6,208 bases of DNA, from assembly GCA_946885815.1 (NCBI GenBank), contig CAMPHE010000115.1, forward strand, positions 1 through 6,208, in the 5' to 3' direction. The notes beneath the pieces were generated by a model. That model had not been told where the DNA came from. It did no database searches and saw only the letters and a program-made list of their open reading frames with translations. This DNA comes from an uncultured Arenimonas sp. GTDB lineage: Bacteria > Pseudomonadota > Gammaproteobacteria > Xanthomonadales > Xanthomonadaceae. Made by a program: the position numbers and the translations under genes. Positions 1 to 6,205 of this stretch are shown one piece after another (within the stretch, counting starts at the first letter, position 1; each line of letters begins with the position of its first letter).

Positions 1-106
1 ACCCGTAGAGCAGATACCGCCCCAGCGCCGTCGCCTTCAACCGAAACGGCGTCGGTGCCGTGTGACGATCCGGTATAACTGCCGGCGATGAGGTTCCCCG
101 CCCCAC
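1..106 (-). CDS. Possible 5' end of a divergent gene (partial)
   Basis: One minus-strand frame is open from a GTG at 106-104 to the left edge and would give about 35 residues. Its distal part reads FRLKATALGRYLLYG, with G or C at almost every third codon position, as in the real genes of this window. That suggests the N-terminal part of a protein whose body lies to the left. The start is unclear: GTG at 106 would overlap the pxpBC start head-to-head, TTG at 40-38 would leave the first conserved-looking residues out, and neither has a visible ribosome binding site. The family is not recognised. The plus-strand frames here are short and carry stops at 63-65 and 76-78, so an upstream plus-strand gene tail ending at 76-78 is the main alternative. 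Confidence 0.3.
   Translation of the reverse strand, partial: MGRGTSSPAVIPDRHTAPTPFRLKATALGRYLLYG
74..79 (+). promoter_or_regulatory. Candidate -10 box of the 5-oxoproline operon, possibly leaderless
   Basis: TATAAC lies in otherwise GC-rich DNA and ends eight bases before the A of the pxpBC ATG at 88. A -10 element at this spacing would start the transcript at or next to the ATG, giving a leaderless or nearly leaderless mRNA. Consistent with that, no Shine-Dalgarno sequence precedes the ATG. No convincing -35 hexamer is present about 17 bases upstream (GTCGGT at 51-56 is poor). The AT-rich core is nearly symmetric and could also serve a divergent minus-strand gene. The call is based on position and base composition only. 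Confidence 0.4.
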
Positions 107-1800
107 CGGTCATCGAAGCGCTGGGCGACGCCGCGCTGGCGGTGCGCTGGGGCGATGCGATCGACGCGGACCTCAACCGGAGCGTCCATGCGGCCGCCGC
201 GCGTCTGCGGCAGGGCGCGCCGGCATGGCTGCTCGACGTCGTGCCCGCGTACGCGAGTCTCGCGGTGTATTTCGACGGGGCCGCCGTCTCGCCCACGGAC
301 GTCGGCGCGTTCGTCGCGGCGCGGATCGGAACCGGAGGAGAGACCGCGCAGCCGGCGTCCCCGGGGCGTCCTGTCGTCGCCATACCGGTCCGTTACGGCG
401 GCGACGACGGACCCGATCTGGACGACCTCGCCGCGCGCTGCGGACAGTCGCCCGAGGCCGTGATCGCCGCGCATGCCGGCGGCGACTACACCGTGGCGAT
501 GCTCGGCTTCTCCCCCGGTTTCCCGTACCTGCTCGGCCTCGACCCGGCGCTGGCGGCGCCGCGGCTCGCGACGCCGCGCACCCTCGTGCCGGCCGGCAGC
601 GTCGGTATCGGCGGTGCCCAGACCGGGATCTATCCCGACGCCGGACCCGGCGGCTGGCGCCTGATCGGGCGCACGCCGCTCGCCCTGTTCGATCCCGCGC
701 GCGACCCGCCGTCGCTGCTGCAGCCCGGCGACCGCGTCCGCTTCGAATCCGTCGCGGCGTGGCCGGACGACCGGCCGCCGACACGCGTCGCGGCGGCGCC
801 GGCCGGACCCGTGATCGACGTGATCGCGCCCGGCCTGCAGACCACCGTGCAGGATCGTGGCCGATCCGGCCACCGCCATCTCGGCGTCGGCATCGCCGGG
901 GCGCTGGACGCGTATTCGGCGCGCGTCGCGAACCGGCTGGCCGGCGCCGACGACGACGCGGCGCTGCTCGAAATCGCGCTCGTCGGCCCGCGGCTGCGCT
1001 TCGGCGCCGCGACGCGCATCGCGATCACCGGCGCCGACATCGAGGCGCGCATCGGCCCGCACGTCGTGCCGGGCTGGCGCCCGGTCGACGTGGCCGCCGG
1101 CAGTGAGCTCGTGTTCGGCGCGTGCCGTCGCGGCACGCGGGCCTATCTCGCGATCGCCGGCGGCATCGGTGTGCCGCGCGTGCTCGGCAGCACGTCGACC
1201 GATCTGCGCGGCGGCTTCGGCGGGTGGCACGGGCGCGCGCTGCGTGCGGGCGACGCGTTGCCGTTTTCCGACGCGGCATCGCTGGCGGCCGGACGGCGTG
1301 GCGACGACGCCGCGACGCCGGACGCGCCGCGGATCGCGCGGTGGTGGGTCGACCCGACACCGGACCTCGACTTCGACGACGCGCGAACGATCCGCGTGCT
1401 TCCGGGCCGGGATGCGACCGTACCGGACGAGGCCCTCTGCACGACGGAATGGCGCGTCGACGCGCGCGCCGACCGCCAGGGCCTGCGACTCGACGGTGCG
1501 CCCCTGGTGCCCGCGACGCACGGCGAGCGCGTTTCCGCGCCCGTCGCGCCCGGCACCGTGCAGTTGCCGCCCGACGGACGACCGATCGTGCTGCTCGGCG
1601 AAGCGCAGACGATCGGCGGCTATCCGGTGATCGCGCACGTCATCGCCGCCGATCTGCCACGCCTCGTGCAGCGTCGCGCCGGCGAGCGTGTGCGGTTCGA
1701 ACCGGTCGATGCCGGAACCGCGACGCGGATCGCTTGCGGGCAGCGCGCGCGGCTGGCCAGAATGACGCTGGCCCTCGAGCGGCGCGCGCGCGATGCCTGA
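88..1800 (+). CDS. pxpBC: Fused 5-oxoprolinase subunits PxpB-PxpC (KipI-KipA fusion)
   Basis: This 570-residue cytosolic protein joins two subunits of the ATP-dependent 5-oxoprolinase, which converts 5-oxoproline to L-glutamate together with PxpA. Residues about 7-219 are the PxpB/KipI domain (CT_C_D type): FSPGFPYL at 141-148, VPAGSVGIGG starting at 167 and PGGWRLIGRTP at 187-197. After a short Pro/Ala linker (about 220-241), residues 242-545 are the PxpC/KipA domain (CT_A_B type): PGLQTTVQDRGR at 248-259, YLAIAGGI at 353-360, and near the end GEAQTIGGYPVIAHVI at 504-519 followed by ADLPRLVQ. Both domains look full length and no stop or frameshift separates them. In E. coli and Bacillus the two are separate proteins. 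The start at 88 keeps the usual KipI N-terminus (VIEALGDAALAVRWG); there is no Shine-Dalgarno. The stop overlaps the pxpA start by 8 bases. Older labels such as allophanate hydrolase, biotin-dependent carboxyltransferase or kinase inhibitor come from the same domains, but adjacent pxpA and pcp favour 5-oxoprolinase. Confidence 0.93.
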   Translation: MRFPAPPVIEALGDAALAVRWGDAIDADLNRSVHAAAARLRQGAPAWLLDVVPAYASLAVYFDGAAVSPTDVGAFVAARIGTGGETAQPASPGRPVVAIPVRYGGDDGPDLDDLAARCGQSPEAVIAAHAGGDYTVAMLGFSPGFPYLLGLDPALAAPRLATPRTLVPAGSVGIGGAQTGIYPDAGPGGWRLIGRTPLALFDPARDPPSLLQPGDRVRFESVAAWPDDRPPTRVAAAPAGPVIDVIAPGLQTTVQDRGRSGHRHLGVGIAGALDAYSARVANRLAGADDDAALLEIALVGPRLRFGAATRIAITGADIEARIGPHVVPGWRPVDVAAGSELVFGACRRGTRAYLAIAGGIGVPRVLGSTSTDLRGGFGGWHGRALRAGDALPFSDAASLAAGRRGDDAATPDAPRIARWWVDPTPDLDFDDARTIRVLPGRDATVPDEALCTTEWRVDARADRQGLRLDGAPLVPATHGERVSAPVAPGTVQLPPDGRPIVLLGEAQTIGGYPVIAHVIAADLPRLVQRRAGERVRFEPVDAGTATRIACGQRARLARMTLALERRARDA

Positions 1801-2545
1801 CCTCGATTTCAACGGCGACCTCGGCGAAGGCTGCGGCGACGACGCGGCGATCGTGCCGCTGCTCTCGTCCGCGAACATCGCCTGCGGCGTACACGCCGGC
1901 GACGCGGCGACGATGCGCGACACCGTCGCGCTGTGCCTGCGGCACGGGGTCGCGATCGGTGCGCATCCGTCGCTCGACGACCGCGAGGGCTTCGGCCGGC
2001 GCGAACTGCCGGTGACGCCGGAAGCCGTGCATGCGCTGGTGCGCTGGCAGCTCGACCTGCTCGCCACCGTCGCCGCCGCGCAGGGCGCCGCGTTGCGGCA
2101 CGTGAAGCCGCATGGCGCGCTGTACAACATCGCCGCGCGCGATCGCGCCATCGCCGACGCGGTGGCGGCGGCGATCGCGTCGTTCGATCCGTCGCTGCGG
2201 CTGGTGGGCCTGTCGGGTTCGTCGCTGCCGGCGGCCGGCCAGGCGGCCGGCCTGCGCGTGGTGCACGAGGCGTTCGGCGAACGCCGCTACGAAGCCGACG
2301 GCACGCTCGTGCCGCGCACGCACCCGGATGCGGTGATCCACGACCTCGACGAGGCGCTGGCGCAGGTGCGGACGCTGCTGCGCGAAGGTGTCGTCGTCGC
2401 GCGCACCGGCGAGCGCGTGCCGCTGCGCGCCGACACGCTGTGCCTGCACGGCGACCGCCCCGACGCCGCGGCCTTCGCGCGGGCGCTGCGCGCGGTGCTG
2501 GACGCCGAGGGCGTGCGCATCCGCGCGCCGGGTGACGCCGCGTGA
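1793..2545 (+). CDS. pxpA: 5-oxoprolinase subunit PxpA (LamB/YcsF family)
   Basis: The protein has 250 residues, the usual length for the LamB/YcsF family, and is the third subunit of the cytosolic ATP-dependent 5-oxoprolinase that opens the 5-oxoproline ring to give glutamate. Family motifs run in order over the whole length: DFNGDLGEG at 5-13, SSANIACGVHAGD at 25-37, GAHPSLDDREGFGRR at 56-70, HVKPHGALYN at 103-112, EAFGERRY at 159-166 followed by LVPR, and DTLCLHGD at 214-221. The first motif is usually DLN-x-DLGEG; here Phe replaces Leu, a mild change. The ATG at 1793 lies inside the end of pxpBC, an 8-base overlap that suggests translational coupling. The stop shares bases with the GTG of the DUF969 gene. 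The order B, C, A matches ybgJ-ybgK-ybgL of E. coli, so the assignment is strong. Confidence 0.95.
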   Translation: MPDLDFNGDLGEGCGDDAAIVPLLSSANIACGVHAGDAATMRDTVALCLRHGVAIGAHPSLDDREGFGRRELPVTPEAVHALVRWQLDLLATVAAAQGAALRHVKPHGALYNIAARDRAIADAVAAAIASFDPSLRLVGLSGSSLPAAGQAAGLRVVHEAFGERRYEADGTLVPRTHPDAVIHDLDEALAQVRTLLREGVVVARTGERVPLRADTLCLHGDRPDAAAFARALRAVLDAEGVRIRAPGDAA

Positions 2546-3261
2546 ACTGGTGGCCGCTGCTCGGCGTCGCGATCGTCGTCGCCGGTTTCGCGAAGCGCTG
2601 GAATCCGGTGGCGGTGGTCGTGGCCGCGGCGCTCGCCAGCGGACTGGCGGCGGGGCGCAGCGTGCCGGAACTGCTGGCCCTGCTCGGCGAAAGTTTCGTC
2701 ACGCAGCGCGCGCTCGGGCTGATCTTCCTGACGCTGCCGGTGATCGGCGTGCTCGAATGGGCCGGCCTGCGCGAACAGGCGCGACGCTGGATCGGCGGCT
2801 TCCGCGGGCTCACGCTGGCGCGGCTGCTGGTCTCGTACCTCGGCGTGCGGCAGCTGCTGAGCATGCTCGGCCTCACCAACATCGCCGGCCACGCGCAGAC
2901 CGTGCGGCCGCTGCTGGCGCCGATGACCGAGGCCGCGACGGAAAGGTCGGTCGGCACGGTGCCGCCGGAGCAGCGTCAGCGCGTGCTGGCGATGGCGGCC
3001 GCGACCGACAACGTCGGCCTGTTCTTCGGCGAGGACGTATTCCTCGCGTTCGGCGGCGTGCTGCTGATCCAGGGCTTCCTCGCGCAGCAGGGGCATGTGT
3101 TCGAGCCGCTGCAGATCGCGCTGTGGGCCCTGCCGACCGCGATCGCGGCCTTCGTGATCCACGCGACGCGGCTGTGGCTGTTCCAGCGTCGCCTGCGCGC
3201 CACCGTCGCGGCCGTGCCGCCGGCACCGGACGATCCGTGGAGCGGCCATGCTCCACGTTGA
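2542..3261 (+). CDS. DUF969 membrane protein, probable 5-oxoproline transporter subunit
   Basis: This 239-residue inner-membrane protein belongs to the DUF969 family, which occurs paired with DUF979. Hydrophobic segments lie at about 4-18, 22-38, 57-73, 90-110, 157-176 and 187-208. Characteristic stretches are LPVIGVLEWAGLREQAR (about 65-81), GLTNIAGHAQTVRPLLAPM at 110-128, and ATDNVGLFFGEDVFLAFGG at 154-172; the conserved polar residues inside membrane segments (N113, H117, Q119, D156, N157) are what a substrate path would need. The GTG start at 2542 overlaps the pxpA stop as GTGA, typical of translational coupling, and places the first Met at the beginning of a membrane segment. The 3' end overlaps the DUF979 gene by 14 bases. 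Family membership is clear. The transport role and the substrate are inferred from the partner and from flanking pxpA and pcp, in line with my recollection that this pair is annotated as a 5-oxoproline transporter. Confidence 0.88.
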   Translation: MNWWPLLGVAIVVAGFAKRWNPVAVVVAAALASGLAAGRSVPELLALLGESFVTQRALGLIFLTLPVIGVLEWAGLREQARRWIGGFRGLTLARLLVSYLGVRQLLSMLGLTNIAGHAQTVRPLLAPMTEAATERSVGTVPPEQRQRVLAMAAATDNVGLFFGEDVFLAFGGVLLIQGFLAQQGHVFEPLQIALWALPTAIAAFVIHATRLWLFQRRLRATVAAVPPAPDDPWSGHAPR

Positions 3262-4213
3262 GCACGCGTACTGGCTGGTGGCGGCATTCTTCGCGATCAC
3301 GGCGGCGATCAATGCCCGCCACGCGCGCTGGGTCGCGACCGCTTTCTGGGGCGTGCTCGCGGCGGAATTCGCGGCCGGGGATGCGGTGCTCGCCGCGTCG
3401 AAAGCCGGCGATGACCTGCCGGCGCAGGCCGCCGGCCTCGGCGTGCTGGCGCTGGCGCTGCTGGCGCCGCGGATGACGCGTGGCCATCTGCCCGACCGGC
3501 CGGACGCCGAACGCGCCGCGTCGGCGCAGCGGCTCGGCAACCGGCTGTTCCTGCCGGCGCTGGTGATTCCTGGCGTGACGGTGGTCATCGTCGTGCTGTC
3601 GAACTACGCGCCGGGCCGCATCGCCTGGCTCGTCGGCGGCACGTCGCCGACGCTGGTGGGCCTGACGATCGCCTGCGTGCTCGCGCTCGCCGCGGCGATG
3701 CTCGTGACGCGCGCGCCGGCCGCGGCGCCCGCGGTCGAAGGCCGTCGGCTGCTCGACACGCTCGGCTGGGCGGCGCTGCTGCCGCAGCTGCTGGCCGGGC
3801 TCGGCGCCGTGTTCGCGGCCACCGGTGTCGGCGAGCTGGTGGCGACGCTGCTGGGCATGGCGATTCCGGTCGACAGCCGACTGGCCTGCGTCGTCGCGTA
3901 CGGCCTCGGGATGGTGCTGTTCACGATGATCATGGGCAACGCGTTCGCGGCGTTCCCGATCATCACCGGCGGCATCGGCCTGCCGCTGCTGGTCGGCGTG
4001 CACGGCGCCGACGCGGCGGTGGTCGGCGCGATCGGCATGGTCACCGGTTACTGCGGCACGCTGATGACGCCGATGGCCGCGAACTTCAACATCGTGCCGG
4101 CGGCGCTGCTGGAACTGGACGATCCCAACGGCGTCATCCGCGCGCAGGTGATGACCGCGCTGCCGCTGATCGCGGTGAACCTCGCGCTGATGGCGTGGCT
4201 GGCGTTCCGGTGA
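3248..4213 (+). CDS. DUF979 membrane protein, probable 5-oxoproline transporter subunit
   Basis: The 321-residue polytopic protein matches the DUF979 family. It has roughly eight or nine hydrophobic segments, for example at 8-22, 28-50, 61-73, 100-118, 131-153, 173-190, 211-230, 245-265 and 300-320. Two signature stretches are MIMGNAFAAFPIITGGIG at 227-244 and GYCGTLMTPMAANFNIVPAA at 267-286. They have the small-residue, Asn/Pro/Thr-rich character of substrate loops in carboxylate transporters of the ion-transporter type, so the pair may be a transporter split in two. The ATG at 3248 is preceded at good spacing by GGAG (3239-3242) and lies within the DUF969 gene. The stop overlaps the GTG of pcp as GTGA. 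Its place between DUF969 and pcp supports uptake (or less likely export) of 5-oxoproline; the substrate is not shown by the sequence itself. Confidence 0.88.
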   Translation: MLHVEHAYWLVAAFFAITAAINARHARWVATAFWGVLAAEFAAGDAVLAASKAGDDLPAQAAGLGVLALALLAPRMTRGHLPDRPDAERAASAQRLGNRLFLPALVIPGVTVVIVVLSNYAPGRIAWLVGGTSPTLVGLTIACVLALAAAMLVTRAPAAAPAVEGRRLLDTLGWAALLPQLLAGLGAVFAATGVGELVATLLGMAIPVDSRLACVVAYGLGMVLFTMIMGNAFAAFPIITGGIGLPLLVGVHGADAAVVGAIGMVTGYCGTLMTPMAANFNIVPAALLELDDPNGVIRAQVMTALPLIAVNLALMAWLAFR

Positions 4214-4881
4214 AGCGCGCGGCGTCCGCACCGTCACTGCCCGTCGTGCTGCTGACCGGCTTCGAGCCGTTCGGCGGCGAGGCGACGAACCCGTCGTGGG
4301 AGGCGGTTCGGGTGCTGCAGGACGCGCGCATCGGCGGCCACCGGATCGAGACGCGCTGCCTGCCGGTGGCGTTCGGCGCGGCCGGGGACGCGCTGCGCGC
4401 GGCGATCCGGGCGACGCGCCCGGCGCTCGTCGTCTGCGTCGGCCAGGCCGGCGGCCGCGAGCGCATCTCGATCGAGCGCGTCGCGATCAACGTCGACGAC
4501 GCGCGCATCGCCGACAACACCGGCGCGCGACCGGTCGACAGGCCGGTCGTCGCGCGTGGGCCGGCGGCGTATTTCTCGACGTTGCCCGTCAAGCGCCTGT
4601 GCCGCGACCTGCAGCACGCGGGCGTCCCCGCCGAGGTGTCGCAGACCGCCGGCACGTACGTCTGCAACCACGTCTTCTATGCGCTGATGCATGCGCTGCG
4701 CCGCCGACCCGGCGTGCGCGGCGGCTTCGTGCACATCCCGTACTCGCCCGAGCAGGCGCGGCGGCACCCGGGTGCGCCGGCGCTGCCGGTGGCGGACGTG
4801 ACCGCCGCCCTGCGGCGCATGGTCGCGGTCGCGATCCGGCACGCCGACGATGTGGCGATCCCGGGCGGCGCCACGCACTAG
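4210..4881 (+). CDS. pcp: Pyroglutamyl-peptidase I (Cys peptidase family C15)
   Basis: Pcp is a soluble cysteine peptidase that removes N-terminal pyroglutamate (5-oxoproline) from peptides. Numbered from GTG 4210 (223 residues), the N-terminal LLTGFEPFGG is at 14-23, and the catalytic triad is visible: E89 in ISIERVAIN, C152 in TAGTYVCNHVFY and H175 in GFVHIPY. The length is normal for family C15, so the enzyme should be active. The start is chosen at GTG 4210 because it forms a GTGA overlap with the DUF979 stop and gives the usual short lead-in before the first strand; an in-frame GTG at 4195 would add five residues and cannot be excluded. There is no clear Shine-Dalgarno, as expected for a coupled gene. 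Its product, 5-oxoproline, is the substrate of PxpABC encoded upstream, which makes the operon a coherent pathway. Confidence 0.94.
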   Translation: MKRAASAPSLPVVLLTGFEPFGGEATNPSWEAVRVLQDARIGGHRIETRCLPVAFGAAGDALRAAIRATRPALVVCVGQAGGRERISIERVAINVDDARIADNTGARPVDRPVVARGPAAYFSTLPVKRLCRDLQHAGVPAEVSQTAGTYVCNHVFYALMHALRRRPGVRGGFVHIPYSPEQARRHPGAPALPVADVTAALRRMVAVAIRHADDVAIPGGATH

Positions 4882-4888
4882 GTGGCGC
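4868..4888 (+). terminator. Hairpin spanning the pcp stop codon, weak terminator candidate
   Basis: GCGCCAC (4868-4874) and GTGGCGC (4882-4888) form a perfect seven-base-pair stem with a seven-base loop that contains the TAG stop of pcp. After one mismatch the pairing can continue for three more pairs (4864-4866 with 4890-4892). No T-run follows, so this is not a textbook intrinsic terminator; it could slow transcription, protect the mRNA 3' end, or be a chance product of high GC. It is placed where the 5-oxoproline operon would be expected to end. Confidence 0.35.
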
Positions 4889-4900
4889 GGCCGGCGCGGC

Positions 4901-4906
4901 TATGAT
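4901..4906 (+). promoter_or_regulatory. Candidate -10 box for the RIO kinase gene
   Basis: TATGAT, one base off the TATAAT consensus, stands out in the GC-rich gap after pcp. Transcription would start near 4913, leaving a leader of about 20 bases before the ATG at 4934. No good -35 hexamer is found 16-18 bases upstream (CTAGGT at 4878-4883). If real, it separates the kinase and lipoprotein genes from the 5-oxoproline operon. Confidence 0.45.
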
Positions 4907-4933
4907 GGCCGCCTCCCCCGAGCGACGGCACCG

Positions 4934-5791
4934 ATGAAAACCCCCGCGGGCCTGCAGGCCCTGATCGACGACGGCGTCGTCGATGCCGTCGTGCGCCAGC
5001 TCAAGAGCGGCAAGGAAGCGTCCGTGTACGTCGTGCGCTGCGGCGACGACCTCCGCTGCGCGAAGGTCTACAAGGATCTCGCCCAGCGCAGCTTCCAGGC
5101 CCGTGCGCAGTACCAGGAAGGCCGCAAGGTGCGTGGCAGCCGGCAGCAGCGGGCGATGGGCAAGGGCTCGAAGTTCGGAAAGCGCGAGCTCGAGGAGGCG
5201 TGGAAGAACACCGAGGTCGACGCGCTCTACAAGCTCGCCGCGGCCGGCGTGCGCGTGCCCGCGCCTTACGGCTATTTCAACGGCGTGCTGGTGATGGAGC
5301 TGGTGACCGACGCCGCCGGCGACAGCGCGCCCCGCCTCGGCGAAGTGGAGCTGGAGGCCGACACGGCCCGGCACTATTTCGCCGCCATCGTGCGCGACGT
5401 CGTGCGGATGCTGTGCGCGGGCATGGTCCACGGCGACCTGTCCGAATACAACGTGCTGGTGGACGCGCGTGGCCCGGTGATCATCGACCTGCCGCAGGCG
5501 GTGGACGCGGCCGGCAACGGGGCCGCCCGGGCGATGCTGCTGCGCGACGTGAACAAGATCCGCTCGGCGCTGGCGTTCTTCGCCCCCGAACTGGAACAGC
5601 TGCACTACGGCGAGGAGATGTGGGCGCTGTTCGAGCGGGGCGAGCTGCGGCCGGAAACCGTGCTCTCCGGCCGTTTCACCTTCAGCACCGCCGAAGCCGA
5701 CGTCGGCGCGGTGCTGATGTCGATCGAGGATGCCCGGCAGGAGGCCATCATCCGCCAGCAGGGGCGCGAAGCGGCGGCCAACGAGGACTGA
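4934..5791 (+). CDS. RIO1-like serine protein kinase
   Basis: The 285-residue soluble protein is an atypical kinase of the RIO family, RIO1-like because no N-terminal winged-helix domain (a RIO2 trait) is present. Visible elements are the nucleotide loop SGKEASVY at 25-32, the ATP-binding lysine K44 in CAKVYK, a basic flexible loop at about 52-83 rich in Arg, Lys and Gln, the hinge MELV at 121-124, the catalytic HGDLSEYNVLV at 166-176 (D168 and N173), and the metal-binding D185 in IIDLPQAVD. All key residues are kept, so it should bind ATP. Archaeal and eukaryotic relatives act in ribosome maturation; the target of bacterial members is largely unknown and is not shown here. The ATG at 4934 is chosen since the reading frame upstream to 4850 overlaps pcp and encodes an Arg-rich non-conserved stretch. 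Only a weak purine stretch (GAGCGACGG) precedes it. The lipoprotein gene follows after 15 bases and is probably cotranscribed. Confidence 0.9.
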   Translation: MKTPAGLQALIDDGVVDAVVRQLKSGKEASVYVVRCGDDLRCAKVYKDLAQRSFQARAQYQEGRKVRGSRQQRAMGKGSKFGKRELEEAWKNTEVDALYKLAAAGVRVPAPYGYFNGVLVMELVTDAAGDSAPRLGEVELEADTARHYFAAIVRDVVRMLCAGMVHGDLSEYNVLVDARGPVIIDLPQAVDAAGNGAARAMLLRDVNKIRSALAFFAPELEQLHYGEEMWALFERGELRPETVLSGRFTFSTAEADVGAVLMSIEDARQEAIIRQQGREAAANED

Positions 5792-5793
5792 AC

Positions 5794-5800
5794 GAGGGAG
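5794..5800 (+). promoter_or_regulatory. Ribosome binding site deciding the lipoprotein start
   Basis: GAGGGAG lies six bases before ATG 5807, the clearest Shine-Dalgarno sequence in the window. The spacing favours ATG 5807 over the adjacent in-frame GTG at 5804, which would be only three bases away. Confidence 0.65.
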
Positions 5801-5806
5801 ACCGTG

Positions 5807-6205
5807 ATGAAGACGCTGATGATGATCGTGCTCGCGCTGGGCCTGGCGCTGGTGGGGGGCTGCGGCCAGTCCGACGCCGAGGCCGGCGAACGCCTGTTCG
5901 CCGACATGTCCGCCAACATGCGGGAGATGGCCGCCATCCTGACCAGCGTCACCGACGAGGCCAGCGCGCACGCCGCCGTGCCGCGGATCGATGCGGTGCG
6001 CGAGAAGATGCGCGACTGCGCCCGGCGCGCCCGCGAACTGCCGATGCCCGATCCGGAGACCGAAAAGCGGATGAACGCGCAGATGCAGGAAGTGATGGCG
6101 GAAGTGATGCCGCAGATCGCGGCGGCGCAGGCGCGGCTGGCGGAACAGCCGGCGCTGATGGCGATCATCGCGCCGGCATTGCAGGGGATGGAGAACGATC
6201 TGTAG
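5807..6205 (+). CDS. Small Met-rich lipoprotein of unknown function
   Basis: The predicted precursor has 132 residues. Residues 1-18 form a lipoprotein signal peptide (Lys2, a hydrophobic core, then LVGGC), so the mature protein should begin at lipidated Cys19. Gly at position +2 gives no inner-membrane retention signal, so an outer-membrane location is likely. The rest is predicted mostly helical and highly charged, with no domain I can name. The segment at about 30-62 (MSANMREMAAIL then TSVTDEASAHAAVPRI) resembles a helical pattern I recall from small bacterial lipoproteins of unknown role. Methionine is unusually frequent: 14 of 132 residues, with M89, M93, M97 and M101 spaced exactly four apart. 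A second cysteine is at 71. The gene sits 15 bases after the RIO kinase gene. Only three bases remain after the stop, so its terminator is not visible. Confidence 0.82.
   Translation: MKTLMMIVLALGLALVGGCGQSDAEAGERLFADMSANMREMAAILTSVTDEASAHAAVPRIDAVREKMRDCARRARELPMPDPETEKRMNAQMQEVMAEVMPQIAAAQARLAEQPALMAIIAPALQGMENDL

Noticed and set aside
225..1106. Long plus-strand frames inside pxpBC (225-1106, 857-1630, 1122-2015) and inside downstream genes (2388-3476, 4296-4937).
   Set aside because: They are out-of-frame readings of conserved genes and encode Arg-rich, low-complexity sequence.
88..1800. Reading the fusion as urea carboxylase/allophanate hydrolase or as a KipI-type sporulation kinase inhibitor.
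   Set aside because: There is no biotin carboxylase, biotinyl or amidase domain nearby and no sporulation context, while pxpA and pcp in the same operon point to 5-oxoprolinase.
37..2151. A 704-residue open frame on the minus strand opposite pxpBC and pxpA, and similar long antisense frames at 1809-2957, 2287-3588, 2873-4237 and 4589-5971.
   Set aside because: These are shadows caused by high GC and rare stops. Their products are Arg/Ala/Pro-rich low-complexity sequence with no recognisable domain, while the opposite strand carries well-conserved genes throughout.
4195..4209. The GTG at 4195 as the pcp start.
   Set aside because: It is possible, but GTG 4210 forms the same GTGA stop-start overlap as seen at the pxpA/DUF969 junction and gives a standard N-terminus.
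4850..4933. An N-terminal extension of the RIO kinase up to 4850.
   Set aside because: It would overlap the end of pcp, adds an Arg-rich non-conserved stretch, and runs across the -10-like box and hairpin; ATG 4934 directly precedes the conserved fold.
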